45,438 bases of DNA. It comes from an uncultured Alistipes sp. GTDB taxonomy: Bacteria; Bacteroidota; Bacteroidia; Bacteroidales; Rikenellaceae. The stretch lies in assembly GCA_947573795.1 (NCBI GenBank), contig CANPHE010000021.1, positions 1 through 45,438 on the forward strand, written 5' to 3'. Below the pieces are notes generated by a model. That model was given only the letters and a program-made list of their open reading frames with translations, did no database searches and had not been told where the DNA came from. The translations under genes and the position numbers were made by a program. Below are positions 8,571-17,260 of the stretch, one piece after another; positions within the stretch are counted from its first letter, which is position 1; the number at the start of each line of letters is the position of its first letter.

Positions 8571-8681
8571 GAACAGATAGTAAATAATAATGAAAAAAGT
8601 CATTCATTTTAAGGAATAAATCTACTCCGCTGGCTATATACCATCAAATACAAGGCAAACATACAAAGATTTAATTATATT
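8571..8681. other. AT-rich spacer before rteC remnant
   Basis: This 111-base AT-rich stretch marks the border between the redox cluster and conjugative-transposon remnants. I see no gene in it. Confidence 0.5.
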
Positions 8682-9164
8682 ATGGCAGAACATTTAGTCG
8701 GTACCGTTACGGAAGAACTTTTCCGCGAATTTGACAAAGCCTTGCAATCGTTTTGCAATGAAGAACAAGATAGAATAGTTGTTTTCCGCATGACGAAGCT
8801 GCGACACGTAATACACAATGTCGTTTCTTGGAAATAGCGCTCGGTTATATCAATACAGCACTGGACTTGTTACGTCGTTATGATGACGAACAAGGAGCAA
8901 TAGCCCCGAAAACACTGCACCGCTGGACGGGAACGCTCGTTGAAATGGTGGAACTTTATCAATAATGGCTGTAACGACATTAAAGAACAGGCATCCTTTT
9001 TCAGCCGGATATTTGAATTAAGGAACGAACCTGCTACGATACCTATTTGGACATCAAACGTCGCAAGAACAATAGCCGGACATACTTTTCTCGACAAGAT
9101 GCGTGAGCGTCTGAACCTGCGGATGCAGCACGACGATGAAAAGGAGCGCGAGCGCCGCAAATAA
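8682..9164 (+). pseudogene. Frameshifted rteC-like conjugative-transposon regulator
   Basis: Three frames together make a shortened RteC. Codons from ATG 8682 read MAEHLVGTVTEELFREFDKA. Frame 2 from about 8824 reads LEIALGYINTALDLLRRYDD and then HRWTGTLVEMVELYQ, matching the W-T-x-x-K-x-x-x-x-E-L-x-Y segment. Frame 3 from about 8962 reads NNGCNDIKEQASFFSRIFEL and later TFLDKMRERLNLRMQ. RteC activates excision genes in CTnDOT-type elements. Two frameshifts and a stop make this copy inactive. Confidence 0.7.
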
Positions 9165-9180
9165 CCCTTGTTTCCAACCG

Positions 9181-9210
9181 CGCGGGACAATAATCTGTCT
9201 CGCGTTTTTT
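9181..9210 (+). terminator. Intrinsic terminator after the rteC remnant
   Basis: CGCGGGACA pairs with TGTCTCGCG around ATAATC, and six T follow. Confidence 0.75.
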
Positions 9211-9319
9211 GTGTAGTTTAACACCAATCGGTCACATTTCGATCACCTCGGGGCATTGCGATAGAAACGCGCAGAATTCGACTTATCTTGCACTCGAAAC
9301 CCAATTTATCGAGTATGAA

Positions 9320-9589
9320 ATGAGTAGTGTTTGGGGAAATCTGCAAGCCCACGCCCGCCGACTGACCGACACGATACGACGGCTCGACCGCCATTTCAAT
9401 CCCGCCGCCGAAAGCGGCTGAATAGGCAATACCGAAGTCTGCCGCCGACTCCATATCTCGAAACGGACGTTGCAATACCTCCGCAACAGCGGAAAACTGC
9501 CGTATTCGACGCTCGGTAATAAATGTTATTACAAACCCGAAGATGTGCGAGCACTGTTCGACAAAAACCTGACGGCCCAATGCAGATAA
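9320..9589 (+). pseudogene. Excisionase-like HTH gene with one nonsense codon
   Basis: The frame opens at ATG 9320 (MSSVWGNLQAHARRLTD), hits TGA at 9419-9421, and continues in the same frame as TEVCRRLHISKRTLQYLRN and YYKPEDVRALFDKN to a stop at 9587. The family, small MerR/Xis-type helix-turn-helix proteins of Bacteroidales conjugative transposons, normally has a Trp just there, so TGG to TGA is the simplest change. Its stop overlaps the next HTH gene by 10 bases, the usual pairing in these elements. Confidence 0.65.
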
Positions 9590-9908
9590 GCGATGAACAA
9601 GAAACGACAATTAACGAGGAATGTATTATTACGTACGATACACCCGAATACAAAGCGTTGGCAGAAGCCATGCGCTACGCAGCACAAACAGTCGATAAAT
9701 TGATTGGAGGGCTGAACCGTCCTTATTGGGCGAACGCCACCTAACGACCGAGCAGATGATGACACGTTTCCATATTTCCCGCCGCGCCTTGCAAGACTAT
9801 CGGGATAGAGGAATCATTCCTTATACTTCTATCGGCGGAACGCTCCTTTATCCCGGATCCAAAATCAACGAGGTGCTGGAGAAGAATTATTACAAACTGA
9901 CGGACTGA
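9580..9908 (+). pseudogene. Second excisionase-like HTH gene, frameshifted
   Basis: ATG 9580 opens MQISDEQETTINEECIITYD and runs to a stop near 9744. The HTH part is in another frame from about 9726 (GERHLTTEQMMTRFHISRRA, then YTSIGGTLLYPGSKI) to 9908. Loss of one base near 9720, in a stretch normally reading LNRPLLGERHLT, explains the break. The intact parent would be a partner Xis-like DNA-binding protein. A sequencing error could also cause such a single-base shift, but the neighbours are broken too. Confidence 0.65.
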
Positions 9909-9931
9909 AAACCTACAATAATGATAACAAT

Positions 9932-9954
9932 ATAAGCGGGCATTGCCCGCTTAT
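9932..9954. terminator. Shared terminator of convergent genes
   Basis: ATAAGCGGGC pairs perfectly with GCCCGCTTAT around a 3-base loop. The right arm overlaps the stop codon of the minus-strand gene at 9951. Confidence 0.7.
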
Positions 9955-10862
9955 CTTTCAATATACTTTAATACTAATGTTATTAATGCGAAACATCTAT
10001 TGAAGAAATAATCATAATAAGCATCGTCAATTATATCGATTTTTGATGTTTCATGATGCCTGATGCGATACTCATTGCCAATATCGGTTAATGCTTTGAA
10101 TTCTGCATTAAATAAACTTATATAATGTTCATTGTTATCGGATAGATCGCTTATAAGTCGTGTCACAGATTCTTTCTTATCTATATCCTTCGTTACATAA
10201 ATTGTTTTTAATCGTTCCAATGCATCCCATATTTTTTCTGACGCAAGTCGATGAATTTCCGGTTTCGGATTCTTATATAGGCTTATAGCTTCGAATATCA
10301 ACGAGCGTAACCCATTTTCAGGAGTTTGATCAATTACCTTTGATTCTTGTCTGATAAAATCATCGGCTTCGGTTATTCGTTCAATTTGTTTATTAGCTGT
10401 TAGGGTATATGTCAAGCCTGTCAAATCGAAGATTCTGTTAATCTCTTCTCGAAAATCAACGAATGCAGCGTCGGAAGCTTCATCAAAAACAAAATCCCCT
10501 CTAAAACAACCATCTTCATGCTGGGAAACGATCGTTTTTATATGTAACGCCATAAACTCGATGTAATCCAATAGAGCGTATGGATCTTTTCGGGACTGTC
10601 CTAATTTTCTTTTTGGCGTTCCTTGCCAATAGTTATCAGCATGAAAGCGGGGAATTCGATATTTGAGTTCTCGTATCAAATCCCTATTATTAACACTATG
10701 TATTGAATCATCATAACTATACCTATCAGGAAAATCCGCAGCCAAATTATCATAGTATTTATCACAGCATTCATTAAGCATCTGATATTTCTCTCGATCG
10801 ATTAAATCTGTCTTGATTTTAATATCTCGAAGTGCATGACGCTCACTGAAAAGTTGTTCCAT
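9951..10862 (-). CDS. AT-rich protein of unknown function, possible defence cargo
   Basis: This 303-aa soluble, highly charged, mostly helical protein has no signal peptide or membrane segment. I do not recognise the family with confidence. The C-terminal stretch (YRIRHHETSKIDIIDDAYYD, then YFFNRCFALITLVLKYI) recalls the ends of some abortive-infection-like proteins with HEPN-type helices. The canonical R-x4-6-H motif is not clearly present. Its base composition is far more AT-rich than the surrounding DNA and it sits at the edge of the mobile island, so recent transfer is likely. A TATTTTTGC promoter (10875-10883, this strand) lies just upstream of ATG 10862. Confidence 0.7.
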   Translation of the reverse strand: MEQLFSERHALRDIKIKTDLIDREKYQMLNECCDKYYDNLAADFPDRYSYDDSIHSVNNRDLIRELKYRIPRFHADNYWQGTPKRKLGQSRKDPYALLDYIEFMALHIKTIVSQHEDGCFRGDFVFDEASDAAFVDFREEINRIFDLTGLTYTLTANKQIERITEADDFIRQESKVIDQTPENGLRSLIFEAISLYKNPKPEIHRLASEKIWDALERLKTIYVTKDIDKKESVTRLISDLSDNNEHYISLFNAEFKALTDIGNEYRIRHHETSKIDIIDDAYYDYFFNRCFALITLVLKYIER

Positions 10863-10874
10863 GACATTTTTTTT

Positions 10875-10883
10875 GCAAAAATA
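10875..10883 (-). promoter_or_regulatory. Promoter of the AT-rich gene
   Basis: TATTTTTGC on the minus strand fits TAnnTTTGC and lies 12 bases before the start codon. Confidence 0.6.
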
Positions 10884-11224
10884 CTAAATATATCAATAGC
10901 TATTTGGCAGGTGAGAATTAATTTATACATTTGCAACGTATTGAAAAGCTGAACAACGGCAAGCAATCCGATGCTCTTTGCGCACCGCCAAAGCGTGGTA
11001 CAACGGAATGTTCTTTTGCAATACGACTGATATACAGCGACCTCAAAATGCGGGTGCGGCACCGTTTTCCGCTCAAACAATAAAAGGACAGCTAAAAGGC
11101 TGTCCTTTTTACTTTTCAGGATAACGAGACTTGATGCGAGCGACCCCAAACGCCCCTTCCAGGGGTTGGGGGTGTCAACAAATAATCGCGAAACCACCCA
11201 CGCAAAGCGGGGGCCGTTTCCACT
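10884..11224. other. Non-coding island border with orphan promoter and hairpins
   Basis: A rightward TACATTTGC box (10926-10934) has no credible gene after it. AAAAGGACAGC...GCTGTCCTTTTT (11088-11116) is a strong bidirectional terminator. A C-rich/G-rich hairpin lies around 11152-11178. The piece before 11088 may be a mobile-element remnant, but no product can be supported. Confidence 0.4.
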
Positions 11225-11271
11225 CAAAAAAGCAAGAGGCTGTCTAACCATAAAGTTAGGCAGCCTCTTGC
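11225..11271 (-). terminator. Terminator of the glpQ-glpT end of the operon
   Basis: GCAAGAGGCTGTCTAAC (11232-11248) pairs with GTTAGGCAGCCTCTTGC (11255-11271). On the minus strand the hairpin is followed by six T. It lies 41 bases past the glpT-like stop. A close relative is at 26896-26929. Confidence 0.8.
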
Positions 11272-11311
11272 GTATGTCGTAAACAAGAACGCAGCACGCC
11301 CCGGAGCCTCG

Positions 11312-12664
11312 TCAATCGTCGTAACCGTTGGGACGAGCCCTCCAGGCCAAGGCGAAGATCGCCGTACCGATCACGGCGGCGGCAATCAACGCCGAAAGTG
11401 CCGTATTCCAGCCGGTCCGCTGTACGAGCAGTCCGAGGCCCCAGCCCGAAACGACCGTACTTCCGTAGCCGAACAGCCCGCAGAATCCGCCCGCCGTGGC
11501 CGCGGCCCGTTTGGTCGCGATATTGGCCGCAGCGATGCCCACGAGCGCCTGAGGGCCGTAGATGAAGAATCCGGCCGCCATAAGGATCGCGACCGCTACG
11601 GCGAGCGGTGTTTCCCGGTCGAGGGCATAGAATCCGGCCAGGCAAAGGGCCGCCATCGACATGCAGACGACGCAGGTTCGGGGAGCCCGCCCGCCGAACA
11701 GCCGATCCGTAGCCCACCCGGCGGCGAGCATGCCGGCGATGCCGGCGATCTCGAAGGCCGCAACGCTCCAGCCGGCGAGGCTGATATCTATATGCAGATG
11801 TTCCTTGAGCATCGTGGGCCCCCAATCCAATACGGCGAAACGTACGACATAAACGAAGAAGTTGCCCACAGCGATGATCCAGATCGTAGGATTCAGAAAA
11901 ACCTTACGACGCAGGAATGCCTTATACTCGGCATTTTCTTCGGCCCGGGTTTGCGGTTGCCGCTCGATGGTTTTTCCGGTTTTCAGTTCGGGAAGCCCGA
12001 CCGACGAAGGCGTGTCCCGCACGAGCGCCCAGACGATCGCGGCGCCGAGCAGAGCGACCGTCGCCGGCAGCAGGAAGCACCAGCGCCAATGCTGGGAGAG
12101 CAGCGACGAGGCGTCGAACCACGCATCCCAATTCAACCCGACCGCGTAACCGCAGAACACGATGGCCAGTCCCGCACCGATCGAGTGGGAGGTATTCCAC
12201 ACGGACATTTTGGTCGCCAACCGCTGCGGCACGATCCAGTGGGTCATCAGCCGCGTGCAGGGCGGTACGCCCATGCCCTGAAACCAACCGTTGAGGACCC
12301 AGAAGATGCCCAACGCCAACACCGAGGAGCTGAAACCGAACAGCAGGTTGCAGATCGCGCAGAAAACGAGCCCCGTCACGAGGAAACGGCGCGCATCGCT
12401 GCGGTCGCCCCAAATGCCGTTGACGAATTTCGAGAGTCCGTAAATCACGCCGTGAAGCGTGAGGAACAATCCGAGGTCGGATTTCGAAATGCCCATCTCC
12501 TCGTTCAAATAAGGCATGGCGATGCTCAGATTCTTGCGCACGAAGTAGAAAAGCGCATATCCGAAGATACACATCGCGATGGTACGGAATTCCCAGTATT
12601 TGAAACGCCGTATCTGCTCGGAGGTCATACCGGCATAGGCCGGGTTCGAGGATTCGGTCTTCAT
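11312..12664 (-). CDS. glpT: GlpT/UhpT-type organophosphate importer (MFS)
   Basis: This 450-aa, 12-helix MFS protein belongs to the organophosphate:phosphate antiporter family. Evidence is the KYWEFRTIAMCIFGYALFYF start, the VRKNLSIAMPYL segment with its substrate-binding Arg, and WNTSHSIGAGL, the family WN-SHN-GG signature. It would import glycerol-3-phosphate or a similar phosphoester across the inner membrane in exchange for phosphate. ATG 12664 is used because it lies 7 bases after the glpQ stop and starts the family-like N-terminus. Context with GlpQ and a GpsA-like enzyme favours glycerol-3-phosphate. Bases 11323-11377 are repeated at the window start. Confidence 0.88.
   Translation of the reverse strand: MKTESSNPAYAGMTSEQIRRFKYWEFRTIAMCIFGYALFYFVRKNLSIAMPYLNEEMGISKSDLGLFLTLHGVIYGLSKFVNGIWGDRSDARRFLVTGLVFCAICNLLFGFSSSVLALGIFWVLNGWFQGMGVPPCTRLMTHWIVPQRLATKMSVWNTSHSIGAGLAIVFCGYAVGLNWDAWFDASSLLSQHWRWCFLLPATVALLGAAIVWALVRDTPSSVGLPELKTGKTIERQPQTRAEENAEYKAFLRRKVFLNPTIWIIAVGNFFVYVVRFAVLDWGPTMLKEHLHIDISLAGWSVAAFEIAGIAGMLAAGWATDRLFGGRAPRTCVVCMSMAALCLAGFYALDRETPLAVAVAILMAAGFFIYGPQALVGIAAANIATKRAAATAGGFCGLFGYGSTVVSGWGLGLLVQRTGWNTALSALIAAAVIGTAIFALAWRARPNGYDD
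11323..11377. repeat. Internal copy of the 55-bp direct repeat
   Basis: It is identical to bases 1-55. Here it is ordinary coding sequence near the GlpT C-terminus with its native stop and terminator beyond it, so this copy looks original and the copy at 1-55 secondary. Confidence 0.9.
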
Positions 12665-12671
12665 CGCAGTA

Positions 12672-13664
12672 TCATTTTCGCGAACGGCTGCGCAGCGCGC
12701 AGTCCTGCAAAGCGTGAATCTCCCGGCGCGAACGAGGCAGTTCGACGAACTCCGAGGGATAATCGGTTTCGATGATATCCGGTTCGGCCAGCAGCTCCCG
12801 CAAATAGGCCGTATTGCGGTCGCGGGCATTCTTCACCTTGTCGGAGGTCTCCACGATCGAAGTCATCGTCATCACGCCCCGGGCATGCAGCAGATCGTAG
12901 ACCTCCTGCAACCGGGGATCGACGGCCGTACGGATATAGGCCATGATGTAGCGCCACGGAATCGGCGAAGCGTCGTAGGCCTCGAAATCCGCCCGCGAAC
13001 TGATTTCGACGCAGAACATTACCTGCCGGATACCGCTGTTCCAGTAGCAGAGCGCTTCGTCGAGAGATCGGACGCTCAGCACGATGTTATGATACTCCGC
13101 CCAATCGCCGCCGGGCTGCAACTGCCGGATGTAATAGTCGATACTGGCCCGACGCACGCGATCGCTTACCCCTTTCGTATTGACGTACTTGTTGTCGAAG
13201 TTGAACACCACCTTGTCCTTGCCCCACTCCAGCATATCCTTGAGTCTCGGAATCTTGTAGGGGGTCTCCTTCCGGTGGCGATCGACCAGGGCGAACTGCT
13301 GCAACTCCTCGTAGGTATAGTCGGAAACACGCCCCTTACCCGTCGTCGTGCGGTCGATCGTCAGGTCGTGCATCAGCACCGGTATGCTGTCTTTCGTGAA
13401 GCTGAAGTCGATTTCGAAAAAGGTCGGCAGCAGCGAAAGGGTCTTTTCGCACGACTCGATACAGTTCTCCGGATACCCCGCCATCATGCCGCCGCGATGG
13501 CCGCTGACGACGATGTCGCGATCGGGAGAATAGGTAAAATAGGCCTGCAACTCCTCGATGGAGCCGATCCGCACGGCATGCGCCTCCGGCGTCCGGGCCT
13601 GAACCCGGGCAGCCGGTGCGCAACACATGCAGCCGATCGCGACCCACAATTTCCAATTATTCAT
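12672..13664 (-). CDS. glpQ: Glycerophosphodiester phosphodiesterase, exported
   Basis: The 330-aa GDPD-family enzyme has a signal peptide (about 1-23, VQA). Metal and catalytic residues are visible: His56-Arg57 in SGHRGG, Glu66 in YPENCIES, Glu84 and Asp86 in FEIDFSF, His99 in LMHDLTIDRT. It hydrolyses glycerophosphodiesters to sn-glycerol-3-phosphate and an alcohol, in the periplasm. It lies 18 bases after the alpha-galactosidase gene and 7 bases before the GlpT-like importer. This gives a direct release-and-import pair. Family members also cleave glycerol teichoic acid or other diesters, so the alcohol part is open. Confidence 0.9.
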   Translation of the reverse strand: MNNWKLWVAIGCMCCAPAARVQARTPEAHAVRIGSIEELQAYFTYSPDRDIVVSGHRGGMMAGYPENCIESCEKTLSLLPTFFEIDFSFTKDSIPVLMHDLTIDRTTTGKGRVSDYTYEELQQFALVDRHRKETPYKIPRLKDMLEWGKDKVVFNFDNKYVNTKGVSDRVRRASIDYYIRQLQPGGDWAEYHNIVLSVRSLDEALCYWNSGIRQVMFCVEISSRADFEAYDASPIPWRYIMAYIRTAVDPRLQEVYDLLHARGVMTMTSIVETSDKVKNARDRNTAYLRELLAEPDIIETDYPSEFVELPRSRREIHALQDCALRSRSRK

Positions 13665-13682
13665 GTCGGACGGTTTTATCGG

Positions 13683-15317
13683 TTATCGTTCGACCTTGCC
13701 GACCCGGCGTTCCGTCGGGTTGCCGGGTCCCACCTTCAGCAGAACGACGCCGTGCGGCGCCACCTCCGCGGTGTAGGTCTCGCCCAGTTCGAGCGTCGCG
13801 ATATCCTGCTGACGCCACAGATCGCGGATGGTCTTCGTCCCGCGCATACCGAGCTGACGCAGCGTGAACTTCATCTCGGCGGGTTTCTCGCCGCGGTTGA
13901 ACAGTCCCACGGCGACCGACCCGTCTTCGAGATGCTTGACGTAGATCACCTTGCTGTTTCCGTCCCGCCAGATCGGAGCGGCCTGGAGCCCGAGCGGGTC
14001 CTGATTCACGTCGATCACCTCGTCGTTGGTCAGCAGGCTGAGCGTAAAATCGTCCAGTTTGTCGATGGGGCATCCGATCAGCAGCGGCGCGGCCAGCAGC
14101 GACCACAGCGAAATGTGGGTATACTGTTCATCGGCCGTAAGGTTCGTGCGGTGGAGTTTCGGGCCCCAACCGACCATGCCGACGACCAGCATGTCGGGAT
14201 CGGCCCAATGGCCCGGTCCGGTGAACGCGAGCCAGCGCTCGTGCGCGAAGCCGATCGAGCTCATGCTCTTCCAGGTATCGCGAATGTCGCCCGTCGTGCG
14301 CCAGCACTGGCACAGTTCCTTCCACATCGGGGCGTCGGCATAGGGCGCATTGTTCGAAATGCTGTACACGATATCGCGGCCGCATGCACGCAACGCCTCG
14401 TACATCTCCTCAGTATAATAGCGATCGTTGGGCGACCAGTCGTATTTCAGGTAGTCGATCCCCCAGTCGGCCCACTGCTTCACGTCGGCCTTCACGAACG
14501 AATATTCGCCGTGGATATACATCTCCCTGCGGTCTTTCCAATAATCGCCGCCCGGCTTCTGATAACGGTAATGCTCGTTGCAATACCCCTTTTCGATCCA
14601 TTCGTTCACGCCGTCGGCTCGATCGGAATAGCTTCCCACGTGGGCGGCATAGGTTCCGATCCACGGCGTGGAGTAGATGCCGATCTTGAGGCCCAAGGCA
14701 TGGATTTCGTCGGCCAGTCCCTTCATATCGGGGAATTTCGTGTTGGGTTGGATGGCGTTGTATTTTCCGCCGCGCTGCCCCTGCCAGCCGTCGTCGATAT
14801 TGATATAGGTCCAACCGTGATCGACCAATCCTTTCTCGACCATGGCGCGGGCCGATGCGAGTACCTGCTCCTGCGTCACGTCGCGCGCCCAGCAGTTCCA
14901 GGAGTTCCAGCCCATCGGAGGCGTCAGCGAAATGGCGTCGCCCACGACGATTTTCAGATCGCGTTCGTTGCTGCCGAGCGCATTTTCGGCCTTCAGCCGG
15001 ACGACGTATTCCCCGGCTTTCTTCACGCGCCCCGTAATGCGTCCCGTCCGGGAGTCGAGTTTCAGCCCTTTGGGCAAACCTTCGGCCGAGAAGGTCATGG
15101 GGCGTGCTCCGGTGGCCGCCACGGTAAAGAGGAACTCCGATCCGGGACGGACCCCGAAAATCCGGGCTCCGTTAATGCGCGGAGTCTCGGCGGGTGCCGG
15201 AGTCAGGATACGGGCCGACAGATCGGGCGTTTCGGAGCGTGCGAAACCGATCTCGGTCTGAAAAAGAGAGCCCGCCGCCAGCAACGGAAATGCGATGAAT
15301 CGAATGATTTTTTTCAT
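13683..15317 (-). CDS. GH27 alpha-galactosidase
   Basis: The product is 544 aa: signal peptide (about 1-26), an Ig-like putative sugar-binding domain (about 30-128), the GH27 barrel (about 130-430) and a C-terminal beta-sandwich. The barrel opens with TPPMGWNSWNCWARDV. The nucleophile Asp293 is in YLKYDW, and the acid/base Asp344 is in the WRTTGDIRDTW motif. It removes terminal alpha-galactose in the periplasm. Related GH27 enzymes include alpha-N-acetylgalactosaminidases and isomalto-dextranases, but galactosidase is the best reading. It stands in the operon between a metallophosphatase and GlpQ, which is unusual for a plant-galactoside locus and suggests a galactosylated phosphodiester substrate. 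Confidence 0.9.
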   Translation of the reverse strand: MKKIIRFIAFPLLAAGSLFQTEIGFARSETPDLSARILTPAPAETPRINGARIFGVRPGSEFLFTVAATGARPMTFSAEGLPKGLKLDSRTGRITGRVKKAGEYVVRLKAENALGSNERDLKIVVGDAISLTPPMGWNSWNCWARDVTQEQVLASARAMVEKGLVDHGWTYINIDDGWQGQRGGKYNAIQPNTKFPDMKGLADEIHALGLKIGIYSTPWIGTYAAHVGSYSDRADGVNEWIEKGYCNEHYRYQKPGGDYWKDRREMYIHGEYSFVKADVKQWADWGIDYLKYDWSPNDRYYTEEMYEALRACGRDIVYSISNNAPYADAPMWKELCQCWRTTGDIRDTWKSMSSIGFAHERWLAFTGPGHWADPDMLVVGMVGWGPKLHRTNLTADEQYTHISLWSLLAAPLLIGCPIDKLDDFTLSLLTNDEVIDVNQDPLGLQAAPIWRDGNSKVIYVKHLEDGSVAVGLFNRGEKPAEMKFTLRQLGMRGTKTIRDLWRQQDIATLELGETYTAEVAPHGVVLLKVGPGNPTERRVGKVER

Positions 15318-15465
15318 CGGAATGTAATTTTATGACAATTGGAATTAGGTAACCTATACGGCTTTACACCTCGTCGGTTTTTCGATGGCATTTTCTTGGG
15401 ACGATCGGTGCGAAATGACAGCCCCAAACCCGAATCCGTGTAAATTCGCCGATCACGGCCCGGAA
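15318..15465 (-). other. 148-base gap within the operon
   Basis: No TAnnTTTG box or strong terminator is visible here, so read-through from the metallophosphatase gene into the alpha-galactosidase gene is assumed. Confidence 0.4.
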
Positions 15466-17196
15466 TTATTTGCTTACCAGGTCGAAATCGTACTTGATAT
15501 TCTTAAATTCGTCGTAATCGGTCGTCGGCGCCGCCGTGCAGACATAGGGTGCGCGCGAGCCGTCCGTTTTCTCAGCCCGAATCTCGTAGGGTTCGTCCGG
15601 ATATTTGAGCGTCCCCTTGTAGAGGTGCTGGCAGGAGGTCGTGGTGAACCCGGCTCCGTAAACCTGATAGATCCAGTAGGCGGCCCACAGGTCGTGCAAT
15701 TTCTCCGTACGGCCCGCACTCGACGTGTAGTTGGTCATTTGCCCGATCTTCTCGCCCCGCTGATACAGCGTTACCGTCCAGCTGCCGTCGTGTTCGATGT
15801 TCCAGACATTGACAAGGATATCGTCGGCTCCGAGTCCGTAGTTGTAAGGACCGTATTTGTCCTTCATCGTGGCATCCAGGCCGCCCTTGTTCTGCTTGTC
15901 GTGGGAAAAAGTCTGGTTGCCCCGGTATACCCGCATCTGGAAATCCTCGTCGCGGCCGGTGGCCTTGAAACGCCAATCCGCGATGTGCGCGCCCTCGATG
16001 TCGTAAACGGCATAACCGTTGGGGGTTCCGTCGCCGTTGAACGAGGCGTGCCAGAATGCGCCGCACGCCGCGCCCTGGATGTGTTCGTAGATCGTTTTCC
16101 CGTTGACGGAGTGGATATAATTCTGGTTATAATGCGTATGGCCGATCATCAGATGGGCTTCGGCATACTCCGAGAGCAGTTCCAGCACCTCCCGGCGGTA
16201 ACGTTTGTCCGAATGGCAGTAGCTCGCACCGCCCCGGAACGGGACATGGCAGCAGAGAACGACCATCTTGTCTTTGGGGACGTACGACAAATCCCGCTTG
16301 AGCCATTCGAACTGCCAGTCGTAGAATCCGGCGGCGAATTCCCGGTCCTCCCCCAGGTCGGGGATTTCGCCATGAAGGACGTTATCCATCGAGACGATGT
16401 GTACGTCGCCGCGGTCGAACGAATAGTTCTGCGGTCCGAAATACTTCTGAAAATTCTCGACGCTCTTCCAGTAGGTCGACGTCACGCTGTTATCCGCTTC
16501 GTTCAGATGATCGTGGTTGCCGATCGTCTGGAAGAAAGGCACGCTGCCGGCGATCGACGCCATGGCCTTCTTCATAGCCTCCCAGATGGCCGTGCGGTTA
16601 TTGTCGGTAATGTCGCCCAGCGTAATGCCATAGACGGGAGAGCCCGCATCCCGGTATTCGTCGGCGGTTTTCTTCAGGTCGGGAATCGTCTCGTCCTGGA
16701 AACGGGAGAGACTCTTTTCGTTGCGGCACTGCGGATCGGCCATGCAGAAAAGCCGGAACTTCGTCTCCTTGCCGTTCGGAAGGCGCGTCAATTTGAAATC
16801 CTGGCGGAAAACCTTGACGCTAAGATCGATTTTCCGATAAAAATAGGGCAATTCCGCCTCTGCGATCACCGAACGGTAAATCGCGTAATCGGCAGGCGTC
16901 GAGTAGAAGATCAATGCGGCACGGCTGTCGCGCACCAGCTGGTAGACGCCGTTGGCATCGGTCGTCGTGCAGTCGAAGCCGTCGCTGACAACGACACCGG
17001 GAATTCCGGCCCCGCTCTCCACGTCGTAGATCAGACCGCAGAGCGTCGTCTCCGGAGCGATATCCGTGCCGTTGATATGGGTCACATTTTTCTTGGAGGT
17101 TCCGCCCGCTCCTTCCGGGGAATCGAGCGAGTCGTTGCTGCACGAGAGCAACAGCGGAAGAACCAGTGTCAGCAAGACGAATTTCAGTTGTTTCAT
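15466..17196 (-). CDS. Calcineurin-like metallophosphatase lipoprotein
   Basis: The product is about 576 aa, starting MKQLKFVLLTLVLPLLLSCS, a lipoprotein signal with Cys near residue 18. An N-terminal beta domain follows (about 45-130), then the metallophosphatase core (about 140-420) and a C-terminal beta domain. Metal motifs are in order: ADPQ, GDITDNN, GNHDHLN, CCHVPF and GHTHYN. Such three-domain Bacteroidota enzymes hydrolyse phosphomonoesters or diesters outside the inner membrane. The start at 17196 fits the signal peptide. In-frame codons further upstream lie in the intergenic region. Its place in this PUL suggests it opens or trims a phosphodiester substrate before GlpQ. Substrate unproven. 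Confidence 0.88.
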   Translation of the reverse strand: MKQLKFVLLTLVLPLLLSCSNDSLDSPEGAGGTSKKNVTHINGTDIAPETTLCGLIYDVESGAGIPGVVVSDGFDCTTTDANGVYQLVRDSRAALIFYSTPADYAIYRSVIAEAELPYFYRKIDLSVKVFRQDFKLTRLPNGKETKFRLFCMADPQCRNEKSLSRFQDETIPDLKKTADEYRDAGSPVYGITLGDITDNNRTAIWEAMKKAMASIAGSVPFFQTIGNHDHLNEADNSVTSTYWKSVENFQKYFGPQNYSFDRGDVHIVSMDNVLHGEIPDLGEDREFAAGFYDWQFEWLKRDLSYVPKDKMVVLCCHVPFRGGASYCHSDKRYRREVLELLSEYAEAHLMIGHTHYNQNYIHSVNGKTIYEHIQGAACGAFWHASFNGDGTPNGYAVYDIEGAHIADWRFKATGRDEDFQMRVYRGNQTFSHDKQNKGGLDATMKDKYGPYNYGLGADDILVNVWNIEHDGSWTVTLYQRGEKIGQMTNYTSSAGRTEKLHDLWAAYWIYQVYGAGFTTTSCQHLYKGTLKYPDEPYEIRAEKTDGSRAPYVCTAAPTTDYDEFKNIKYDFDLVSK

Positions 17197-17260
17197 GGTC
17201 ATCGGTTTTGGCGTATCGGGCCGGGGCAGCTCGGCCGTCGGCCCGATACGCATGGTACAA

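Noticed and set aside
12714..15335. A long plus-strand open frame of about 870 codons opposite the glpQ and alpha-galactosidase genes
   Set aside because: It is antisense to two genes with clear catalytic motifs, has no family-like content, and is the expected effect of GC-rich codon use.
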